Positions 59,863 to 64,000 of a DNA stretch of 64,000 nt are shown piece by piece; position 1 is the stretch's first letter, and each line of letters opens with the position of its first letter. Source of the stretch: Legionella_C dresdenensis (GTDB taxonomy: Bacteria; Pseudomonadota; Gammaproteobacteria; Legionellales; Legionellaceae); assembly GCF_042649825.1 (NCBI RefSeq), contig NZ_JBHSAB010000001.1, positions 124,001 to 188,000 on the forward strand, written 5' to 3'. The translations under genes and the position numbers were made by a program. The notes under the pieces are model-generated. The model did no database searches, had not been told where the DNA came from, and saw only the letters and a list, made by a program, of their open reading frames with translations.

Positions 59863-60936
59863 GTGACTATAGTCGCCCGTTTTGAAATAGCATTTCATCA
59901 GGTGGTTAACGAACAGGGAGAAAAATGTGGTGAATTGCCCGCTTTTGCGCAGGACAACGCAGTTTTGCAGGCACTATATCGCACCATGGTTCTTACCCGG
60001 ACTTTTGATAAAAAAGCAATTGCCCTACAGCGTACTGGCAAAATGGGAACTTATGCCCCGATCAATGGCCAGGAAGCAATTTCTACGGCTATAGGCCATG
60101 CCATGCGTAAAGAGGATGTCCTTGTTCCCTATTACCGTGACTATGCTGCTCAAATTCAGCGCGGCGTCAAAATGTCAGAGATATTTTCCTATTGGGGCGG
60201 AGATGAGCGCGGCAGCCAATTTGTTAATAATACTGAAGATTTGCCGATTTGCGTTCCCATTGCTTCTCAATGTCTGCATGCAGCAGGTATTGGTTTCGCA
60301 TTCAAATACCGTAATCAGCCTCGGGTGGCGGTTACCTGTATCGGCGAAGGCGGAACATCTGAAGGCGATTTTTATGAGGCGATTAACGTGGCCGGCGCCT
60401 GGAATTTACCCGTTGTCTTTGTGGTCAACAATAACCAATGGGCCATTTCAGTACCCTTATCCAAACAGACTGCGACTGAAACCGTTGCTCAAAAGGCTAT
60501 TGCTGCAGGATTTAGCGGTGTCCAGGTCGATGGCAATGATGTCATTGCTTGCCGTCAGGTAATTGGCGAGGCGATTGAAAAGGCACGAAATGGCGGCGGC
60601 CCTACCCTGATCGAAGCTATTACTTACCGTCTTTGCGATCACACAACAGCCGATGACGCGACTCGTTATCAGCCTCAGGAAGAAGTTGAACAGGCAAAAC
60701 CGAAAGAGCCGATCAGCCGATTCAGACATTTTCTTGAAGCCGAAGGCATCTGGAATAATGCGCTTGAAGAACAGGTACAAAAAGAAAGCTCTGAACAAGT
60801 GCAACAGGCAGTTGATGAATACCTTAACCGCACTCCGCAGTCGGTCAGCGCGATTTTTGATTATCACTATGCCGAACTGCCTGACTATTTAATCGAGCAA
60901 CGAGCTATTGCAATGGAGGAAGCCGCTCATGCCTGA
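59863..60936 (+). CDS. pdhA: Pyruvate dehydrogenase E1 component, alpha subunit
   Basis: Thiamin-diphosphate decarboxylase subunit of a 2-oxoacid dehydrogenase complex. 357 residues. Motifs: YAPINGQEAISTAIGHAM, the ThDP-binding GEGGTSEGDFYEAINVAGAWNLP...NNQ region (near 165-195), and YRLCDHTTADDATRY. GTG start with AAGGAGAT. A branched-chain 2-oxoacid enzyme is an alternative; operon form and the E1 alpha/beta type leave this open. Confidence 0.9.
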   Translation: MTIVARFEIAFHQVVNEQGEKCGELPAFAQDNAVLQALYRTMVLTRTFDKKAIALQRTGKMGTYAPINGQEAISTAIGHAMRKEDVLVPYYRDYAAQIQRGVKMSEIFSYWGGDERGSQFVNNTEDLPICVPIASQCLHAAGIGFAFKYRNQPRVAVTCIGEGGTSEGDFYEAINVAGAWNLPVVFVVNNNQWAISVPLSKQTATETVAQKAIAAGFSGVQVDGNDVIACRQVIGEAIEKARNGGGPTLIEAITYRLCDHTTADDATRYQPQEEVEQAKPKEPISRFRHFLEAEGIWNNALEEQVQKESSEQVQQAVDEYLNRTPQSVSAIFDYHYAELPDYLIEQRAIAMEEAAHA

Positions 60937-61903
60937 TATTACTCTGATTGAAGCTGTAACCCAGGCGTTAGCCTACGAATTGGAGCACGATGAAAACGTA
61001 CTCGTTTTTGGTGAAGACGTAGGTAAGAATGGCGGTGTATTCCGGGCAACGCAGGGTTTGCAGGATCGCTTTGGCGAGCGTCGGGTATTTGATTCGCCGC
61101 TGGCTGAATCCATGATTGCCGGACTGGCAATCGGAATGTCGACTCAGGGCTTAAGGCCTGTCGCTGAATTTCAGTTTATGGGCTTTATTTATCCAGCCAT
61201 GAATCAGATTATTTCCCATGCCGCCCGAATGCGTAACCGTACACGCGGACGGCTGCACTGTCCGCTTGTTTTCCGGGCGCCGTTTGGCGGTGGTATTCGG
61301 GCACCGGAACATCATTCTGAAAGCACTGAAGCCCTGTTTGCCCATATACCGGGACTACAGGTGGTAATTCCTTCATCACCCAAACGGGCGTATGGCCTGT
61401 TATTAGCCGCTATCCGCAATCCTGATCCGGTTATTTTCCTTGAGCCTAAACGCATTTACCGTCTGGTTAAACAACCGGTTGAAGATAATGGCGAAGCATT
61501 ACCATTAGGTAAATGTTTTACCTTACAACAAGGCGACGATATTACGCTGGTCAGTTGGGGAGCAAGCATGCACGAAACGCTGCAGGCGGCCAGACAACTT
61601 GGCGAGGAAGGTATTTCCTGCGAGATTATCGATGTTGCCACTATCAAGCCACTGGACATAGAGACTATTATTGCTTCCGTGGAGAAAACCGGTCGTTGCG
61701 TCATTGTCCATGAAGGCGCCAGAACAGGCGGCGTTGGCGCTGAAATTTCCGCCCAATTGATGGAGCATTGCCTGGCTGATTTACAGGCGCCAGTACAAAG
61801 GGTAACAGGTTATGATACCGTAATGCCTTATTTTCAGCTTGAAAAATTATATATACCCAGCGTCAAGCGTATCAAAGACAGTGTTATGAGCATAATGGAG
61901 TGA
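60929..61903 (+). CDS. pdhB: Pyruvate dehydrogenase E1 component, beta subunit
   Basis: 324 residues from ATG 60929 (GGAGGA upstream), overlapping pdhA by 8 bases. Transketolase-like pyrimidine domain with LVFGEDVGKNGGVFRATQGL and DSPLAESMIAGLAIGM, then RAPFGGGIRAPEHHSES, and the C-terminal domain with IDVATIKPLDIETI and VHEGARTGGVGAEI. Confidence 0.93.
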   Translation: MPDITLIEAVTQALAYELEHDENVLVFGEDVGKNGGVFRATQGLQDRFGERRVFDSPLAESMIAGLAIGMSTQGLRPVAEFQFMGFIYPAMNQIISHAARMRNRTRGRLHCPLVFRAPFGGGIRAPEHHSESTEALFAHIPGLQVVIPSSPKRAYGLLLAAIRNPDPVIFLEPKRIYRLVKQPVEDNGEALPLGKCFTLQQGDDITLVSWGASMHETLQAARQLGEEGISCEIIDVATIKPLDIETIIASVEKTGRCVIVHEGARTGGVGAEISAQLMEHCLADLQAPVQRVTGYDTVMPYFQLEKLYIPSVKRIKDSVMSIME

Positions 61904-61905
61904 GC

Positions 61906-63018
61906 ATGAATATTTTTAATTTACCTGATTTGGGTGAAGGATTACCGGACGCGGAAATTCACGAGTGGTTTGTCAAAGAAGGCGATCATGTCCTTACCGA
62001 TCAGCCTCTGGTATCGATGGAAACAGCCAAGGCGGTTGTTGATGTTCCCTGCCCTCATGATGGCGTTATTGGCAAGCTGTTTGGTAAACCCGGCGATATT
62101 ATTAAAACCGGCGAGCCGCTGGTAGGCTTTGCTGCGGCAACGGCTCAGCGAGTCGATAAAGGAACGGTTGTCGGCAATCTTGAGGAAAGCCATGAAACCA
62201 GTGAAGATAATTTTACCATTGGCGCAATAAAAACCTCATCCCAACGCATTAGAACTACACCTGCCGTGCGTATGCTGGCAAAAAAACTGGGCATAGATTT
62301 GGCCACGCTACACGGAACAGGCGATCATGGCGTAATTACCCGGGAAGATGTGGAAAAAGCCGCTGGTAAATCCTCTGTCATGCCTGAAGGCTATGAAGCG
62401 CTGCGCGGTGTACGCCGGGCCATGTTAAGCAGCATGGTACAATCCCATCAAGAGGTTGTTCCAGTCAGTATTTTTGATGAAGCCGATATCCAGCAATGGA
62501 AAAGCGGTACTGATATTACTGCCCGTCTGATTCAGGCTATCGTTCATGGCTGTAAACAGGAACCAGCGCTTAATGCCTGGTTTGACACTGGCCACAGCGC
62601 CCGTAAATGTTTTGAGGAAGTGCATCTCGGTCTGGCAATGGACACCGCAGACGGGTTATTTGTTCCGGTAATTCATAATGCCGGCAGTCATTCAACAGCA
62701 GAACTGCGCACGATTATTGATGACTTTAAAAAATCGGTTGGCGAGCGTGCTGTACCGGCAGATAAATTAAAAGGGGCGACTATAACGCTGTCCAATTTCG
62801 GTAAATTTGCCGGCCGCTTTGCCAGCCCGATAATTGTTCCGCCTATGGTGGCTATTCTGGCGGTTGGCCGTTTGTACGATGCTCCGGTAGTAAGTGCAGG
62901 CAAGATTGAATCTCATCGTATGCTGCCGTTGTCGTTAAGTTTTGATCATCGTGCAGTAACAGGCGGTGAAGCAACACGGTTTTTAGGTGCGGTGATTGAA
63001 TCGTTGAGTGCGCCGTAG
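61906..63018 (+). CDS. pdhC: Dihydrolipoamide acyltransferase E2
   Basis: 370 residues: one lipoyl domain (about 1-78, lipoyl-Lys in METAKAVVDV near residue 43), a peripheral-subunit-binding domain (about 118-155: TTPAVRMLAKKLGIDLATLHGTG), and a catalytic core. In the active-site motif the usual HRxxDG reads HRAVTG (SFDHRAVTGGEATRF), so the Asp is Thr. Start ATG 61906 has GGAG five bases upstream. No E3 follows. LipB (22.1 kb) could modify the lipoyl domain. Confidence 0.92.
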   Translation: MNIFNLPDLGEGLPDAEIHEWFVKEGDHVLTDQPLVSMETAKAVVDVPCPHDGVIGKLFGKPGDIIKTGEPLVGFAAATAQRVDKGTVVGNLEESHETSEDNFTIGAIKTSSQRIRTTPAVRMLAKKLGIDLATLHGTGDHGVITREDVEKAAGKSSVMPEGYEALRGVRRAMLSSMVQSHQEVVPVSIFDEADIQQWKSGTDITARLIQAIVHGCKQEPALNAWFDTGHSARKCFEEVHLGLAMDTADGLFVPVIHNAGSHSTAELRTIIDDFKKSVGERAVPADKLKGATITLSNFGKFAGRFASPIIVPPMVAILAVGRLYDAPVVSAGKIESHRMLPLSLSFDHRAVTGGEATRFLGAVIESLSAP

Positions 63019-63028
63019 GTTGAAAATT

Positions 63029-63054
63029 GTCATTCCCGCGCAGGCGGGAATGAC
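63029..63054. repeat. Family B palindrome after the pdh operon
   Basis: GTCATTCCCGCGCAGGCGGG followed by AATGAC, a perfect short palindrome, 11 bases after the pdhC stop. Terminator-like position between convergent genes. Confidence 0.8.
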
Positions 63055-63066
63055 ATGTTGAACCGA

Positions 63067-63999
63067 TTATGCCGCAGGTGGGACGATTCCACTGGCAGTT
63101 TTATCCATCTTGCCAATCTGATTCTCTCGCTCAGTGTTAAAGCTAATGAAGAATGCATGACCGGTAAACAGTTTACTGACTGCTGCTGGTATGAATAAAG
63201 TCAGCGTATTGATTATATCAGCAACGATTGGCAACCAGACACTACGATGTTTACCCATCATATCATCCTGGCTGTGTAACAGTACTTTAAAATCTTCGGC
63301 AAACTGTTTCATGAATTGATGATTGTTAAACTTATCGGCGTGATTAACTATCAAATCATCAATTCGTTGCTGTAAAGCAGCAGCCAGCTTTGCTGCACAT
63401 TGCCCTGCTTCAGGCGATTTGGTTTTAATTTTTTCGCCGTAAGCTTTCATCTCGCTAATTTGAAGGTTCAATGTATCAAGATGATCAAGTTGTGCATTTT
63501 GCTTATTTTTTACTGTGATATTGGAAGTTGCATTCGCAAAAGCCCTGCGTTGGGTTAATGCATCTACGGCCCTTTGATGATCAACGGGAACTATTGCAAC
63601 CAATCCTTGCTCAAGATTGGCAGGCGCTGCCTTTTTGTAATCCGTGATCTGAACTAAAATCCGGTTTAAAACAGGCCGCAGAGTATCCCCGGCATTCTTC
63701 TTGACTGTTTTTACGGCTAACAATAATGCTGCTGAATCACCGGAGCTAACAAAAGCGTCTACATCCGATTTAATTGCATTAATTACATCTTGACGTTGTT
63801 TTTCGCCGTTCTTATATACAAAATCTTTAGCGACATGTTGCGAGTGTGCATCGCTTAGATATTTATCCAGTTGCTGGCCAATTTCTTCCTTAATCGCTTT
63901 TCTTTTTGTAATACGGGCTTCAATTTTATTAAATTTGTCCTGAACAGCCTCAATCCCTGCGCGTAACCCCCTCCGCGCATCCTTGAAAAGCCCATATGC
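63067..63999 (-). CDS. C-terminal part of a large effector-like protein (cut by window edge)
   Basis: Frame is open to the window's right edge, giving at least 310 residues; its start lies outside. Visible part is helical and rich in Lys, Gln and Ala, with coiled-coil character (KFNKIEARITKRKAIKEEIG near the visible start). A single hydrophobic segment (VWLPIVADIINTLTLFIPAA) lies about 45 residues from the end, followed by FTGHAFFISFNTEREN and tail IGKMDKTASGIVPPAA. The layout, long coiled region then one late hydrophobic segment, is common among Legionella secreted proteins, but no family was recognised. Confidence 0.65.
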   Translation of the reverse strand, partial: AYGLFKDARRGLRAGIEAVQDKFNKIEARITKRKAIKEEIGQQLDKYLSDAHSQHVAKDFVYKNGEKQRQDVINAIKSDVDAFVSSGDSAALLLAVKTVKKNAGDTLRPVLNRILVQITDYKKAAPANLEQGLVAIVPVDHQRAVDALTQRRAFANATSNITVKNKQNAQLDHLDTLNLQISEMKAYGEKIKTKSPEAGQCAAKLAAALQQRIDDLIVNHADKFNNHQFMKQFAEDFKVLLHSQDDMMGKHRSVWLPIVADIINTLTLFIPAAVSKLFTGHAFFISFNTERENQIGKMDKTASGIVPPAA

Positions 64000-64000
64000 C

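Noticed and set aside
1..64000. tRNA or rRNA genes
   Set aside because: No cloverleaf-like segment or rRNA sequence was recognised while reading; a dedicated scan would be needed to be certain.

Overview
The window looks like a chromosomal segment of a gammaproteobacterium from or close to Legionella. The basis is indirect. The type II secretion genes are split into a gspF-G-H-I-J-K block, as in the Legionella lsp genes. There is an LssY-type DedA/PAP2 membrane protein, an EnhA-like L,D-transpeptidase, a Sel1-repeat protein, an omptin protease and several large charged proteins that resemble Dot/Icm substrates. Composition is moderately AT-rich, genes are tightly packed, and several classic gammaproteobacterial gene orders are kept (accD-folC-dedD-cvpA, dacA-ybeD-lipB, pcnB-folK, ndk-rlmN-pilF-rodZ-hisS-yfgM-bamB-der). 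No tRNA, rRNA, CRISPR array, transposase or integrase was recognised.

Layout: 1-1.6 kb holds nadD (the window begins one base inside its probable start codon), a six-unit array of hairpin repeats, and riboflavin synthase. From 1.6 to 10.1 kb, on the minus strand, lies a compact histidine operon: hisG-hisD-hisCB(fusion)-hisH-hisA-hisF-hisIE-purH-yerC. It faces a divergent inositol-monophosphatase-type gene (hisN) that probably supplies the histidinol-phosphate phosphatase the operon lacks. The two promoters overlap head to head on a 24-bp palindrome, a probable operator; the TrpR-like YerC encoded at the operon's end is the obvious candidate regulator. PurH at the end fits recycling of the AICAR released by HisF/HisH.

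11-14.3 kb is cvpA-dedD-folC-accD. 14.5-18.6 kb is a flagellar filament cluster fliC-flaG-fliD-fliS behind a near-consensus sigma-28 promoter. 18.9-24.7 kb carries envelope genes (L,D-transpeptidase, rlpA, dacA), ybeD-lipB and the DedA-PAP2-LssY protein. htpG (with a sigma-32-like promoter), a DUF4124 protein and glnA follow, then gspFGHIJK (28.8-33.1 kb), a Sel1-repeat protein, an SDR, a 52-residue ORF, hemL, rubredoxin, hemJ and a TerC-family protein. pcnB (38.6 kb) has no in-frame ATG, GTG or TTG upstream of its conserved N-terminus and probably starts at ATT, as reported for E. coli. From 40 to 49 kb: folK, a lipoprotein, a UspA protein and the der-to-ndk block. 49-59.5 kb mixes conserved genes (miaE, lpxH, minC, an acyl-CoA ligase, nudL, pabB) with uncharacterised effector-like proteins and an omptin. 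59.9-63 kb is a pyruvate-dehydrogenase-type operon (E1 alpha, E1 beta, E2). The right edge cuts a large effector-like ORF.

The intergenic space is rich in short palindromic repeats of at least three families. Family A has a core like GTTGGGCTGTAAAGCCCAAC, family B like CATTCCCGCGAAGGCGGGAA, and family C is built on CCCTCTCCC hairpins. They often sit at gene ends, and in three genes (nadD, hisN and the L,D-transpeptidase) the stop codon lies inside a hairpin repeat. One 240-bp inverted-repeat element (59.5-59.75 kb) is inserted within or beside a family A repeat.
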